A stretch of 64,000 nucleotides of DNA, from positions 1 through 64,000 of the forward strand of contig JAJFJA010000067.1 in the NCBI GenBank assembly GCA_021774445.1, given 5' to 3'. Positions 45,001-53,628 of this stretch are shown here, one piece after another. The DNA comes from Alphaproteobacteria bacterium. GTDB taxonomy: Bacteria > Pseudomonadota > Alphaproteobacteria > UBA6615. Each line of letters begins with the position of its first letter. Within the stretch, counting starts at the first letter, position 1. Position numbers and translations under genes: made by a program. The notes below the pieces were generated by a model, which ran no database searches, was not told where the DNA came from, and saw only the letters and a program-made list of their open reading frames with translations.

Positions 45001-45502
45001 CCGCCTCCTCGAGCAAGCTGCGGCGGTCTTTCGGCTTGGCGCTGATGATGGCGCCGATGCGACCCTGGCTGACCAAAGCGGTCGAGCGCGGGCCGGTCGC
45101 TTGGTCGGCAAACAGGATTTGGACGTCGCGGGCCCGGACCTCGCGGCCGTTCACCCGGTAGACCGAACCCTTCTCACGCTCGATGCGGCGGGTGATCTCA
45201 ATATCGTCGTAATCGTTGAAAGCCGGCGGGGCGGTGCGGTCACTATTGTCGAGATGGATGACGACTTCGGCGACGTTGCGCGCCGGCCGGTTGGCGGTGC
45301 CGCCGAAGATGACGTTGTCCATCTCGCCGCCGCGCATTTGCTTGGCCGAGGTCTCCCCCATCGCCCAGCGCAACGCCTCGAACAGATTCGATTTGCCGCA
45401 GCCATTGGGGCCGACCACGCCGGTCAGTCCGCGGGAAATGTGGAGATCGCTCGGCTCTACAAACGACTTGAAGCCGGACAGTCTCAGTTTGGTAAAGTGC
45501 AG
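42044..45502 (-). CDS. smc: Chromosome segregation protein SMC
   Basis: SMC dimers condense and organise the chromosome with ScpA and ScpB. With a CTG start at 45502 the protein has 1152 residues. The Walker A GPNGCGKSN is at about 31-39, followed by long coiled coils, the hinge (VQVDPGYETALGAAL) near the middle, and the C-terminal signature LSLLSGGEQALT with Walker B (ICVLDEVDAPLDD). No ATG, GTG or TTG lies between the in-frame stop of the upstream gene and the conserved N-terminus. An AGGGGG six bases before CTG makes this the likely start. The alternative GTG at 45418 would delete the first strand of the ATPase head. Confidence 0.92.
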   Translation of the reverse strand: MHFTKLRLSGFKSFVEPSDLHISRGLTGVVGPNGCGKSNLFEALRWAMGETSAKQMRGGEMDNVIFGGTANRPARNVAEVVIHLDNSDRTAPPAFNDYDDIEITRRIEREKGSVYRVNGREVRARDVQILFADQATGPRSTALVSQGRIGAIISAKPKDRRSLLEEAAGISGLHSRRHEAELRLRAAETNLERLDDVLVTLDEQLRGLKKQARQASRYRNISDHIRQTEAAVLYQRWAAAQAEVEAAKIRFVEAERIVAELTRRTAGATTRREATAEALAPLRQAEAETAAELQRLTLARAALDAEEERVETQRQQGETRQAQIAEDLRRESVLAEDAGTALQQLGVSEAELQGAGAADAETTEHARTDLERAAAAAGTIEREHTRLTEAMASGEARKTALEREIASLRQRADGLRERFTQVSDDYRRLEAEAQDRAALQSAEAELATAEDAVTVAQQAFEAAEQARTETQHAANTAQERRHTAAAERARVRAEIAALTDLLAGGTPGDWEPVLDTVQVDPGYETALGAALGEDLDAATTDEAPKHWRHLAATPGPALPPGADPLARFVRGAAALDRRLALIGVVESAADGARLAPQLEPGQRLVSLAGDLWRWDGYTVKSGAPSAAAARLEQRNRLATLATDLAAAETSFTDAEAALHQAQDLARQASEHERGTREAQRQAERAVQTARDHQASLARKAASTSARLEGLRESADRLEQELNEVTRRLTTALEDISSLDDLAAQRQQVVAARQRLSEARSAESQAQAAVDQIARDIRERQRRLETIAQDRGSWTQRQHNANARIAELQQRHATLVAELAQLATRPGEIEQQRHALLDSLSRAETRRADAADRVAGGEAAAADAERDLKAAEAALAEAREQRVRIEALVAQTEQARTNVRERIAERLECRPEDVLAVGGYAEGATLPDQEASERKLERLLRERDGMGPVNLRAEQEANELDEQITTMQSERGDLLAAIARLRQGIANLNRQARQRLTASFAEVDRHFQELFVRLFGGGRAHLELTEAEDPLDAGLEIFASPPGKMLQALSLLSGGEQALTAVALLFAVFQTNPAPICVLDEVDAPLDDANVDRFCSLLQHIAEGGDTRFLVITHHRMTMARMDRLFGVTMPERGVSQLVSVDLHGAAEMRRTA

Positions 45503-45526
45503 TGCCTGCCCCCTGGTTGTGCCCGC

Positions 45527-46144
45527 TCAATTGGACGGCAAGAGCGGGTCGATGATGCGGGCAAACTCTTCGACCGAGCGATTGCCCGGGTAGAGCGTGC
45601 CGTTGATCTCGAATGTCGGAGTCGAGCCGACGCCTTTGTTCGATGCCTCTTGGCGCCCGCGAACGATGGCGTCAAGCAATTCCTCATTGGCCATGCAGGC
45701 GTCGAAATGCTCCTCATCGACGCCGGCAAGGCGGCCGATCTGGCCCAACGCCCCGATAAGATCAGGATCGCGCGCCCAGCTGCCTTGGCTGCGGAACAGC
45801 ACTTTCACCATGCCGTAGAACTGTGGCTCGGCGACGCAACGGGCCAGCATCGAGGCGCGTAGGGCGCTGGCGTCGAGGGGAAAGTCGCGGTAGATCATCC
45901 TGACTTTGCCGGTATCGACATAACGCTCCTTGAGGCCGTCAAAGGTGTCGGCATGGTAAGCCGCACAATGGGGACAGGTGAACGACTCATAGCTGATCAT
46001 GGTGACCGGCGCGTCGGGGTCGCCGAGAACCCGGTCGGCCATCAGGGTTGCAACGTCGGCCGTCTGGGCCGCGGCGTGCTGAGAGCCGACCGCCGCGGAC
46101 AAGGCGACGACGAGAATTACAGCGAGTGTGGATATCCAGCGCAA
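45527..46144 (-). CDS. DsbA-family thiol-disulfide oxidoreductase
   Basis: The 205-residue protein has a signal peptide (LAVILVVALSAAVGSQHAAAQ) and a thioredoxin-fold domain of the DsbA/Com1 type with the active site CPHC at residues 57-60. Other family features are FPLDASALRASMLARC and the cis-proline segment VGSTPTFEINGTLYPG. It forms or isomerises disulfides in the periplasm. The order mutY / DUF721 / dsbA-like / smc is one I recall in alphaproteobacteria. Its stop is in frame with smc, 24 bases upstream of the smc CTG. Confidence 0.93.
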   Translation of the reverse strand: MRWISTLAVILVVALSAAVGSQHAAAQTADVATLMADRVLGDPDAPVTMISYESFTCPHCAAYHADTFDGLKERYVDTGKVRMIYRDFPLDASALRASMLARCVAEPQFYGMVKVLFRSQGSWARDPDLIGALGQIGRLAGVDEEHFDACMANEELLDAIVRGRQEASNKGVGSTPTFEINGTLYPGNRSVEEFARIIDPLLPSN

Positions 46145-46246
46145 AGCACTCTCCTAGGTACTAGATGTAGTGTCTATACGATCGGTTTGACCGAGTCTAC
46201 CGGCAGGGAACGCGGTTCCCTATGCACCAGTCAGAGCCATTATGAC

Positions 46247-46807
46247 TCATAATAGCCGCCTTTGCGGCGGTATCCCGGGCTCATACTTTTGCGTGCGGTC
46301 GGACGCCTGGGTGCCAGCGGACCCGGCACGGTCCGACCGGGCGCGCGCGAGCACGGCGGCCCCGAGTCGGCCGAGGGAATCGCGCAACCCGGGATCGTCG
46401 ACTGTCGCCAGCCGCTCGGCGAGGGCGGCGGCCTGCTGTGGCGTGGGTTTTGGGCGTGGTTTCAGGGCCGGCTTAGGCGGCGCCGGCGCGGTTTGATGCA
46501 AAGACAGCCGCGCGACCGCCCGGTAGCCGAAGAATCCGTTGATGCGCTCGAGGAGCTGAGGCTCGAGATGCTGCAACTCGAGGGCGAGGGGACCGGAAAC
46601 GCGCAAATGCAGTGTTCCATCGGTGCCGCCGCGGCCGCGTGCCAGCCGCTGCGGCGCGCACTGATCGGCCAAGGTTTTCCCGACAATCGCCGACCATTGC
46701 TCGACCAGGGCGGGTTCCGGCAGGCCGCGTTTATCGCGGGCGGTGGCGGTGACGCGTGGCAGGGTGGTGGCGATGGCCAGCAGTCCGCGGGATTGGCGCT
46801 TGGTCAT
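46247..46807 (-). CDS. DUF721 protein (DciA-like)
   Basis: The 186-residue protein has the DUF721 core LVEQWSAIVGKTLADQCAP and LHLRVSGPLALELQHLEPQLLERIN. DUF721 includes DciA, a helicase loader in bacteria lacking DnaC. The C-terminus is proline- and lysine-rich and probably disordered. A GGAGG seven bases upstream supports the ATG at 46805-46807. It is divergent from mutY with 120 bases between them. Confidence 0.88.
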   Translation of the reverse strand: MTKRQSRGLLAIATTLPRVTATARDKRGLPEPALVEQWSAIVGKTLADQCAPQRLARGRGGTDGTLHLRVSGPLALELQHLEPQLLERINGFFGYRAVARLSLHQTAPAPPKPALKPRPKPTPQQAAALAERLATVDDPGLRDSLGRLGAAVLARARSDRAGSAGTQASDRTQKYEPGIPPQRRLL

Positions 46808-46928
46808 GGCGGTCCTCCGCATTGGCGGTTAAGAACAAAGATATGTATGGCCGCGTGTTGGCACAATGGCGCGGGTGACTCTCGGGCCGGGCACAGAGGT
46901 GGGCATTGGACGACCGGGCGAAGGACGG

Positions 46929-48014
46929 ATGACGATCGGTACGGCTGATATGGCGGGGCGGCTGCTGGCCTGGTACGACCGCCATGGCCGGGCGTTGCCC
47001 TGGCGCACGGCGCCGGGCGTCGGCCAGCCCGACCCCTATATCGTGTGGCTGAGCGAAATCATGCTGCAGCAAACCACGGTGGTCACCGTGGGGCCGTACT
47101 TTCAGGCCTTCGTGACGCGGTGGCCGACGGTTCATGCCTTGGCCGACGCGGCGCTCGATGAGGTGCTGCAGGCCTGGGCGGGGCTTGGCTACTACGCGCG
47201 GGCCCGTAACTTGCACAAATGCGCCCAGGTGCTGAGCCGGGAGTTCGGCGGGGTGTTTCCGGATACCGAAGCGGCGCTGCGGGCACTGCCGGGGATCGGC
47301 CGTTATACCGCCGCGGCGGTGGCGGCCATCGCCTTTGCGCGACCGGCGACGGTGGTCGACGGCAATGTAGAGCGGGTGATGGCGCGGCTGTTCGCGGTGA
47401 GCGACCCGTTGCCGGGTGCCAAAAGCCGGCTCTACGACCTGGCGGCGACGTTGACGCCGCTGCGGCCCGAAGGGCGACCGGGTGATTATGCGCAGGCGGT
47501 GATGGATCTGGGCGCGACCGTCTGCACGCCGAGGCGGCCGCGCTGCCTGTCGTGCCCGTGGCAGAACGACTGTCGCGCCCATCAAACGGGGGTGGCGGAA
47601 AGGCTGCCGCGGCGGACGGCGAAAACCGCGCGGCCGACGCGGCGCGGCGTGGCGTATTGGCTGGTGCGGGACGACGGCGCAGTGCTGTTGCGGCGGCGGC
47701 CGGAGACGGGATTGCTCGGCGGCATGATGGAAGTGCCCTCCAGCACCTGGCACGAGGGCGATTTGGACGCCGATATCGACGGTCGGCAGGGGGCGCCGGC
47801 GGTGGCGGCGTGGCAGCGCCTGCCGGGCATGGTGCGGCACACTTTTACCCATTTCAACCTGGAACTGGTGGTGCTGGCCGCAGGGACGTCGGCGGCCACG
47901 GGCAGGGATGGAGTCGCGGCGAAGGGCCACTGGGTCACACCGGATCGTTTCGGCAGCCAAGCCTTGCCGAGTGTGATGCGCAAGGTGGCCGCGCACGCGC
48001 TGGTGCATCTGTAG
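46929..48014 (+). CDS. mutY: Adenine DNA glycosylase
   Basis: MutY removes adenine paired with 8-oxoguanine. The 361-residue product has the WLSEIMLQQTTVVTV helix with the catalytic glutamate, the helix-hairpin-helix LPGIGRYTAAAV, the catalytic aspartate in VVDGNVERV, the iron-sulfur cysteines in CTPRRPRCLSCPWQNDC, and a C-terminal NUDIX-like domain ending in THFNLELVVLAA. ATG 46929 is chosen on family length; ATG 46866 would add 21 residues. Confidence 0.94.
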   Translation: MTIGTADMAGRLLAWYDRHGRALPWRTAPGVGQPDPYIVWLSEIMLQQTTVVTVGPYFQAFVTRWPTVHALADAALDEVLQAWAGLGYYARARNLHKCAQVLSREFGGVFPDTEAALRALPGIGRYTAAAVAAIAFARPATVVDGNVERVMARLFAVSDPLPGAKSRLYDLAATLTPLRPEGRPGDYAQAVMDLGATVCTPRRPRCLSCPWQNDCRAHQTGVAERLPRRTAKTARPTRRGVAYWLVRDDGAVLLRRRPETGLLGGMMEVPSSTWHEGDLDADIDGRQGAPAVAAWQRLPGMVRHTFTHFNLELVVLAAGTSAATGRDGVAAKGHWVTPDRFGSQALPSVMRKVAAHALVHL

Positions 48015-48151
48015 GGTGTCGCCTAGCGCTGGCGACGGAAACCGCTGTGACATGCTACCGCACCTGCGTCGCAAATGCCTGTACGTTCCTATTTTGTTCT
48101 TTTTATCGACGGAGTCAAGAGCCGCTATGGGCTGACCGGGGGTGCGGTCGG

Positions 48152-49276
48152 CTAGTTCAACTCGGCACGGAGCTTTTGACGGAGGACATCGATGGACACG
48201 AGCGTGCCTTCCACATCGACGTGCCAGAATACCCATCCGTTGCAGGCCGGGGCGCCCTGGACCTCGGCGGCGACCTTATGGATCGAGCCGGTGCCGTCGG
48301 CGTGGGTTATGGTGCCGTCGGCGCGGATCTTGGCGGTGAAGCGGCGGCTGGGCCCGTACAGCATGTCACCGGGCTCGAGCAGACCGCGCTCGACGAGCCA
48401 GCCAAAGGGGATGCGCGGTTGTTCCCGTTTGCTGGGCGTTTCCAACAGGCTGGTGTCAGTCACCCGCCGGACCTTGCTCAGGCGCTCGGTCGCCAAGGCC
48501 ACATAACCCGGGTCGGAGTCGATGCCGAGATAGCGGCGACCGAGCTTCTTGGCGACGGCGCCGGTGGTGCCGGAGCCAAAAAAGGGATCGAGGATCAGGT
48601 CGCCGACCTTGGTGCTGGCAAGGACCACGCGGTGCAGCAGGCTTTCCGGTTTTTGGGTCGGATGGGACTTGGTGCCGCTGCCGTCGCGCAAGCGCTCGCT
48701 GCCGGCACAGATGGGCAACAGCCAATCGCTGCGCATCTGGATGTCGTCGTTAAGCGCCTTCATGGCCGCATAATTGAAGGTATAGCGGGCGTTCTGGCTC
48801 TTGGCGCACCACAGCAGAGTTTCGTGGGCGTTGGTGAAGCGGCGGCCGCGAAAGTTCGGCATCGGATTGGTCTTGCGCCAAATCATGTCGTTGAGGATCC
48901 AGAAGCCAAGGTCCTGGAGGATCGCGCCGACACGATAAATGTTATGATAGGAGCCGATGACCCACAGGGTGCCGTCGGGCTTCAGGGCGTCGCGCGCGGC
49001 GGCGAGCCAGGCGTGGGTGAAGGCGTCATAGGCCTGGGGCGTGTCGAAATGATCCCAGTCGTTGTCGACACCATCGACAAGCGTGTTGTTCGGGCGGGTC
49101 AGGCCGCCACCGAGGCGCAGGTTGTAGGGCGGATCGGCGAACACGACATCGACGCTGCCGGCCGGCAAATCCTGCATCAGCGGGACGCAGTCACCGCACA
49201 ATATTTTGTCCGTGGGGACAACAGGATTGTGACCGCGCACGGCTTCCCGTGTGCGGCGGGGGCCAGGCGCGCGCAT
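48152..49276 (-). CDS. ccrM: CcrM-type adenine DNA methyltransferase
   Basis: The protein has the beta-class order: catalytic DPPY at about residues 48-51 in the first part, then the SAM motif DPFFGSGTTGAVAKKLGRRYLG in the second half. The N-terminal CGDCVPLMQDLP and LRLGGGLTRPNN segments and the C-terminal extension (IPFGWLVERGLLEPGDML) are typical of CcrM, which methylates GANTC sites in alphaproteobacteria and ties DNA methylation to the cell cycle. The start is uncertain because no clear ribosome site is visible; the 374-residue ATG version is given. Confidence 0.9.
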   Translation of the reverse strand: MRAPGPRRTREAVRGHNPVVPTDKILCGDCVPLMQDLPAGSVDVVFADPPYNLRLGGGLTRPNNTLVDGVDNDWDHFDTPQAYDAFTHAWLAAARDALKPDGTLWVIGSYHNIYRVGAILQDLGFWILNDMIWRKTNPMPNFRGRRFTNAHETLLWCAKSQNARYTFNYAAMKALNDDIQMRSDWLLPICAGSERLRDGSGTKSHPTQKPESLLHRVVLASTKVGDLILDPFFGSGTTGAVAKKLGRRYLGIDSDPGYVALATERLSKVRRVTDTSLLETPSKREQPRIPFGWLVERGLLEPGDMLYGPSRRFTAKIRADGTITHADGTGSIHKVAAEVQGAPACNGWVFWHVDVEGTLVSIDVLRQKLRAELN

Positions 49277-49315
49277 GGTCAAAACGATGGCGGAGGGTGG
49301 GGCGACGGTCAACCG

Positions 49316-49981
49316 TCAATTTTGAGGCAAGCCGAATTCGCTATGCATAACAGTGTCTTGACAGATTTCTGCTGCGCGGCGGATGGGCGCGTAGCTGCGA
49401 CGGTGATGAGCGCTGACGCCGAGCGCCTGCAAGGCTTGCTGATGTTCGGAAGTGCCGTAACCGGCATTGCGCTCCCAACCATACCCAGGGTGGGCGACGG
49501 CGAGTTCCGACATGATGCGATCGCGGACAACCTTGGCGACGATCGATGCCGCCGCGATGGCAAGCACGCGGCCGTCGCCCTTGACTACCGGTTCGACCGG
49601 GCAGGGTAGGAGGGGCCGCCGATTGCCGTCGACCAGGGCATAAGCGGGCTTGAAAGGCAGGGTTGCAACGGCGCGGTGCATTGCCAGGTGGCTGGCCTGC
49701 AGAATGTTGATGCGATCGATCTCATCGACCTCGGCGCGGCCAATGCCGAACCAGACAATTCCGCGGCGGCGGGCGTGGCACAGTGCGGCATAGAGTTCTT
49801 GGCGCTGGTGCCTGCCTAGCTTCTTCGAGTCATCGAGTTGCCGCAGACTGTCCGGCAAAGAACTGCAGGGGGCAATAATCGCCGCGGCAGCCACGACCGG
49901 CCCGGCCCATGGCCCGCGCCCTGCCTCATCGATGCCGGCGACCGGTGCGGGACGGGCAAACTCCAGCCGCCTATCGGGCAT
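49316..49981 (-). CDS. rnhB: Ribonuclease HII
   Basis: RNase HII nicks at ribonucleotides embedded in DNA. The 221-residue enzyme has the acidic pair Asp18-Glu19 in GIDEAGRGPWAGP, the DDSKKLG loop and the later ASIVAKVVRD and HPGYGWERNAGYGTSEH segments. The ATG at 49979-49981 overlaps the end of the antiporter gene by 11 bases. Longer upstream frames are proline-rich chance extensions. Both RNase H types occur in this window. Confidence 0.95.
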   Translation of the reverse strand: MPDRRLEFARPAPVAGIDEAGRGPWAGPVVAAAAIIAPCSSLPDSLRQLDDSKKLGRHQRQELYAALCHARRRGIVWFGIGRAEVDEIDRINILQASHLAMHRAVATLPFKPAYALVDGNRRPLLPCPVEPVVKGDGRVLAIAAASIVAKVVRDRIMSELAVAHPGYGWERNAGYGTSEHQQALQALGVSAHHRRSYAPIRRAAEICQDTVMHSEFGLPQN

Positions 49982-51317
49982 CCACGGATCCGGGATCGGC
50001 GGCGGGGCCGGGGCTCGGATGGGCCGGGGGTGCTGTCGGGTCGACGACCTTGGGCCCGGTGCGGAGCAACCGACGCACGCTGCTGGAGGCGCGGCTGGCA
50101 ACCCAGCCGGCCTCACGGCCGTAAACCAGGCTGAGAACCTGGCGGGCCGGGGCGGTCTGGGAGATCGCCGTGTCTTGCAGGCGCCGGGCGGCGGCCAGCC
50201 AAAGCGAACTGATGGCCAAGGACAGCGCGGTCACGGTGATGACCAGGCGGAAGTCGCCGATCTCAATAATTTCCGTACGCACACCGGCGCCGGCGAGCAG
50301 GAAGGAGAATTCGCCGACCTGTGCCAGCACCAGCCCAGTGACCATGGCCTCGGCCCAAGGCAGCCGCAGGACACGCAGGATCGCCACATTGAGAACTGTC
50401 TTAAGCACGGTGACGACCAGCAGCATGGCCAGGATGATGCCGACATTCTGCCAAATCAAACGCACGTCGATGAGCAGTCCGACGGACAAAAAGAAGACCA
50501 TCATCAAGACGCCCTGAATGGGCATCACGGTTTCCAGCATCCCGGTGCGCAGGTTGCTGTTGCCGATGGTCAGGCCGGCGAGAAAGGCGCCATAAGCCGG
50601 CGACAAGCCCAATAGGCCGGAGGCGGTCGCGGCGCCAAAACAGACGGCAAGGCCGAGTACCGGCATCAGATCCGGGTGTACGGTGACGACGCCGGGCTCC
50701 GGCAGATTGACGCGCCGCCGGCGGCTGAGCCATAGGATCAAGACAACCAATAATACGATGGACAGCGCGATGCGGCCGAGCATCATGACTTCGAATGTCC
50801 CGGCGGCAACGACTTCGAGGACGAGCATCATGGGCACGACGGCCAGATCCTGAGCGATGAGGATGCCGACGGCGACGCGACCCGTCGGCGTGCGCAGTTC
50901 GCCGATGTCGTCGAGCATCTTGATGGCGACAGCAGTACTCGACAGGGCGACCACGAAGGCAAGCAGGAGCACGGCGGCCGGCGGCCAATTCATGACCTTG
51001 CCGATAAGGGTCATCACGGCCAGGGCGCCGACGATTTGCAGGGCGGCGGTGGCGATGGCGATCTTCCAGACGCGGCGGAATGCCCGCAGGCTTAACTCCA
51101 TGCCGACGACAAACAACAGCATCAGCACGCCCATCTCCGCCAACAGGGCGACGCTCTCTTCATTCTCCACCAAACCGAGGAACGACGGACCGAGAACGAC
51201 GCCGGCGATGATGTAGCCAACCACGGGCGGCTGGCGCAGGCGTGCCATGATCAACCCACAGAGCAGGGCGACCAGGGCGACGATGGCCAGCGGTATCAGT
51301 TCCTCGTGAATCGGCAT
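49971..51317 (-). CDS. Kef-type cation/proton antiporter
   Basis: The 448-residue protein is a CPA2-family membrane antiporter with about twelve helices. Typical blocks are LRQPPVVGYIIAGVVLGPSFLG, FVVGMELSLRAF and ALSSTAVAIKMLDD. Unlike many Kef proteins it has no C-terminal nucleotide-binding (TrkA-N) domain; the last 60 residues are a proline-rich tail. It probably exchanges K+ or Na+ for protons. It overlaps rnhB by 11 bases. Confidence 0.9.
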   Translation of the reverse strand: MPIHEELIPLAIVALVALLCGLIMARLRQPPVVGYIIAGVVLGPSFLGLVENEESVALLAEMGVLMLLFVVGMELSLRAFRRVWKIAIATAALQIVGALAVMTLIGKVMNWPPAAVLLLAFVVALSSTAVAIKMLDDIGELRTPTGRVAVGILIAQDLAVVPMMLVLEVVAAGTFEVMMLGRIALSIVLLVVLILWLSRRRRVNLPEPGVVTVHPDLMPVLGLAVCFGAATASGLLGLSPAYGAFLAGLTIGNSNLRTGMLETVMPIQGVLMMVFFLSVGLLIDVRLIWQNVGIILAMLLVVTVLKTVLNVAILRVLRLPWAEAMVTGLVLAQVGEFSFLLAGAGVRTEIIEIGDFRLVITVTALSLAISSLWLAAARRLQDTAISQTAPARQVLSLVYGREAGWVASRASSSVRRLLRTGPKVVDPTAPPAHPSPGPAADPGSVDAR

Positions 51318-51396
51318 AACTCAAGCCCCCGCGATCATGGCCATGATACTTACATGATCACGAGGCAGTTTTGTGGCGCGAATGTCGGTGGCGGCG

Positions 51397-52506
51397 CTAA
51401 ATCAACGACAATTGTTCACCGCCCGGCTGCTGGCCCGGTGGGCGGCGAAAGAGGTCGGTGGTCAGCGGTGGCACGGGTGTGTCGAGATGCAGGCGTCTGC
51501 AGGCGATGCGGAAGCGGTGTTCCAGCATGTCGGCGAAAGGCCCGCGGCCGCGCATGCGTTCGCCAAATCTATCGACGTACAGCTTGCCGCCGCGCATCGC
51601 ACGCATGCGACTCAGGACGCGGTCGGCGCGGTCGGGCGCGTGCTGCTGCAACCACTCCTGGAAGAGCTGCTTAATCTCCAAAGGTAGGCGCAGCAAAATG
51701 TAACCCGCCTTGCCGACGCCGTTGGCGACCGACGCTTCGAGTATGGCTTCGAGCTCATGGTCGGTGAGGGCGGGGATCACCGGTGCCACCATGACCGCGG
51801 TGGGAATGCCGGCCGCCGCAAGGTCGCGCAAAGCGGCAAGGCGGCGACTCGGCGTTGCGGCGCGCGGCTCGAGCCGGCGGGCGAGGGACGGATCGAGGGT
51901 GGTCACCGAGATGGCGACGTGCAAAAGATTTTCCCCGGCCAGTGCCGTCAGCAAATCCAGATCGCGCAGCAGTCGTGCGCTCTTCGTGGTGATGGTGACC
52001 GGATGGCGATGTTCCCACAGAACCTCGAGGATCGATCGGGTCACACCAAGGTCTTGCTCGCTGGGCTGGTAAGGGTCGGTGTTGGTGCCCATGGCGATCG
52101 GGCGCGGGCGATAATTCGGCTTCGCCAACTCGCGGCGCAAGACGGCGGCCGCCTGGGGTTTGAAGAACAGCCGGCTCTCGAAGTCGAGGCCGGGAGACAG
52201 GCCGAGATAGGCGTGGGTCGGCCTGGCAAAACAATAGACGCAGCCATGCTCGCAGCCCTTGTAGGGATTGATCGAGCGATCGAAGCCGAGGTCGGGCGAC
52301 TTGTTGTAGGTAATCACCGTGCGGCTGGTATCGACCGAAAGCGTGGTCCGCAGGGGCGGCAGATCGGTGTCGTCGGAGGAAGCCCAGCCATCATCGACGC
52401 CGTGATAGGAGGCCGCCTCGAAACGACCACTGCGGTTGCTGGCGGTGCCGCGGCCCTTGAGGGGCGGACGGCGGTGCTGATCACGTTGAGAAGAGGCGTC
52501 GGCCAT
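51397..52506 (-). CDS. PA0069-family radical SAM protein
   Basis: The 369-residue protein carries the radical SAM cluster motif CxxxCxxC (KGCEHGCVYCFARPTH). The upstream LSVDTSRTVITYNKSPDLGFDRSINPY and the NTDPYQPSEQ segment are diagnostic of the PA0069 group, whose reaction is unknown. The C-terminal half matches the rest of this family. Start ATG 52504-52506 is the conserved one. Confidence 0.9.
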   Translation of the reverse strand: MADASSQRDQHRRPPLKGRGTASNRSGRFEAASYHGVDDGWASSDDTDLPPLRTTLSVDTSRTVITYNKSPDLGFDRSINPYKGCEHGCVYCFARPTHAYLGLSPGLDFESRLFFKPQAAAVLRRELAKPNYRPRPIAMGTNTDPYQPSEQDLGVTRSILEVLWEHRHPVTITTKSARLLRDLDLLTALAGENLLHVAISVTTLDPSLARRLEPRAATPSRRLAALRDLAAAGIPTAVMVAPVIPALTDHELEAILEASVANGVGKAGYILLRLPLEIKQLFQEWLQQHAPDRADRVLSRMRAMRGGKLYVDRFGERMRGRGPFADMLEHRFRIACRRLHLDTPVPPLTTDLFRRPPGQQPGGEQLSLI

Positions 52507-52545
52507 GGGCGCAACGGTAGCCGAAGTACCGGAACAAAACAAGAA

Positions 52546-53613
52546 CTAACCCGGCAAGGCGAGCCGATCGGGGCCGAGCCATTGGCGACGCGCGGCGGTG
52601 ATCGCCAGCGGCTCGAAGCTGGCGGCGATGTGGCGGGCAATGTGGCCGGTGACGGCTGAAGTTTGCCGGGCGGCCACGGTCTCGTGGCGCCAGCGGGCCC
52701 GCCAGCGCGCGAACCAGGTCATAGTGCGCAGCCAGGTGAGGCGGCGCATGGGCATGAGGGATGGGGCCAGCAGGTCGGCGCGGCGTGGGCCGATCGTCGC
52801 GAGATAGTCGGCGTAGAACGCGAGAATGTCGCGATCGCTAAGCCCGGTGCCGGCGCAATCGGGATCCCAGCCGGTGGAGGTGGCCAGGGTGGCGTGCGCG
52901 AGGTCGATGGGGGGCGCTCCATACAAGGCTTTCTCGAGGTCGACGAACCAGGCCTTGCCGGCGGCGTCGATGAGAAAATTACCAGGATGGGTGTCGGTGC
53001 CGACCAGCGTCTGGACGGGAAAGTCCCGCACCTCCGCGGCGGCGTGGGCGCGTGCCCAGGCCAACTCCTCGGTCAGGGCGCCGAAAGCCGCCGGGAGGAG
53101 GTCCGCCGCCGGGAGATCAGCGGCCTGGGTCTCGATGACGGCCAGGGTATCGGCAAACGGGCGGGACTGATTGAGTAGCGGCGGACGGTTCGGCGGCGGG
53201 GGTATGGGGCTATCGTGCAAGGCCGCCAAGGCGGTGGCGATGGCCGGCAGATCTTGCGGCAAATGTGGGGGACGGCCCTGGATCCGCTGCACCAGAAGCG
53301 CGCCGGCGGGCAGCGCGGTCGAGACCGGCAAGGTGTGGTGCAATCGGGGCACGTGACCGCTGCCCGCGGCGCGGCGGAAGGCGGCCTGCTCATAGGCGAG
53401 GCGCGCCGCGGGCGCGGCGCCCCACTGGCTGAACCGCGGTATGCGCAGCAGCAGCCGCTGGTCATCGATCGCGATACCGGCGATCTCGATATGGTCGTGG
53501 GAAATGCCCTTCGTCGGGAGCGGCCGCAGGGCGTCGGGCGACAAGCCGCGAAATTCCGGCAACGCGGTGAGGGCGCGATGATAGGCGGTTAGCGCCGGGT
53601 CGGGCGGGGGCAT
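52546..53613 (-). CDS. Aminoglycoside-phosphotransferase-fold kinase-like protein
   Basis: The 355-residue protein has the kinase-like GTDTHPGNFLID catalytic loop and the following metal-binding FVDLEKALYG region. The N-terminal nucleotide-binding part is visible but not diagnostic. Substrates of the family range from aminoglycosides to homoserine and choline, so no substrate is proposed and resistance is not implied. It is followed after 15 bases by moaB on the same strand. Confidence 0.75.
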   Translation of the reverse strand: MPPPDPALTAYHRALTALPEFRGLSPDALRPLPTKGISHDHIEIAGIAIDDQRLLLRIPRFSQWGAAPAARLAYEQAAFRRAAGSGHVPRLHHTLPVSTALPAGALLVQRIQGRPPHLPQDLPAIATALAALHDSPIPPPPNRPPLLNQSRPFADTLAVIETQAADLPAADLLPAAFGALTEELAWARAHAAAEVRDFPVQTLVGTDTHPGNFLIDAAGKAWFVDLEKALYGAPPIDLAHATLATSTGWDPDCAGTGLSDRDILAFYADYLATIGPRRADLLAPSLMPMRRLTWLRTMTWFARWRARWRHETVAARQTSAVTGHIARHIAASFEPLAITAARRQWLGPDRLALPG

Positions 53614-53628
53614 GGCGGCGGCGTTGGG

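Noticed and set aside
43856..45862. A 668-codon open frame antisense to smc and the dsbA-like gene
   Set aside because: High GC makes long antisense frames common. This one is glycine- and leucine-rich without domains, while the minus-strand genes carry clear motifs.
46731..48236. A 501-codon minus-strand frame over mutY
   Set aside because: MutY on the plus strand has all catalytic motifs; the antisense frame has arginine- and histidine-rich composition and no domain.
52546..53613. Reading the APH-fold gene as an antibiotic resistance gene
   Set aside because: The fold is shared by homoserine, choline and many other kinases, and nothing in the sequence or context points to aminoglycosides.
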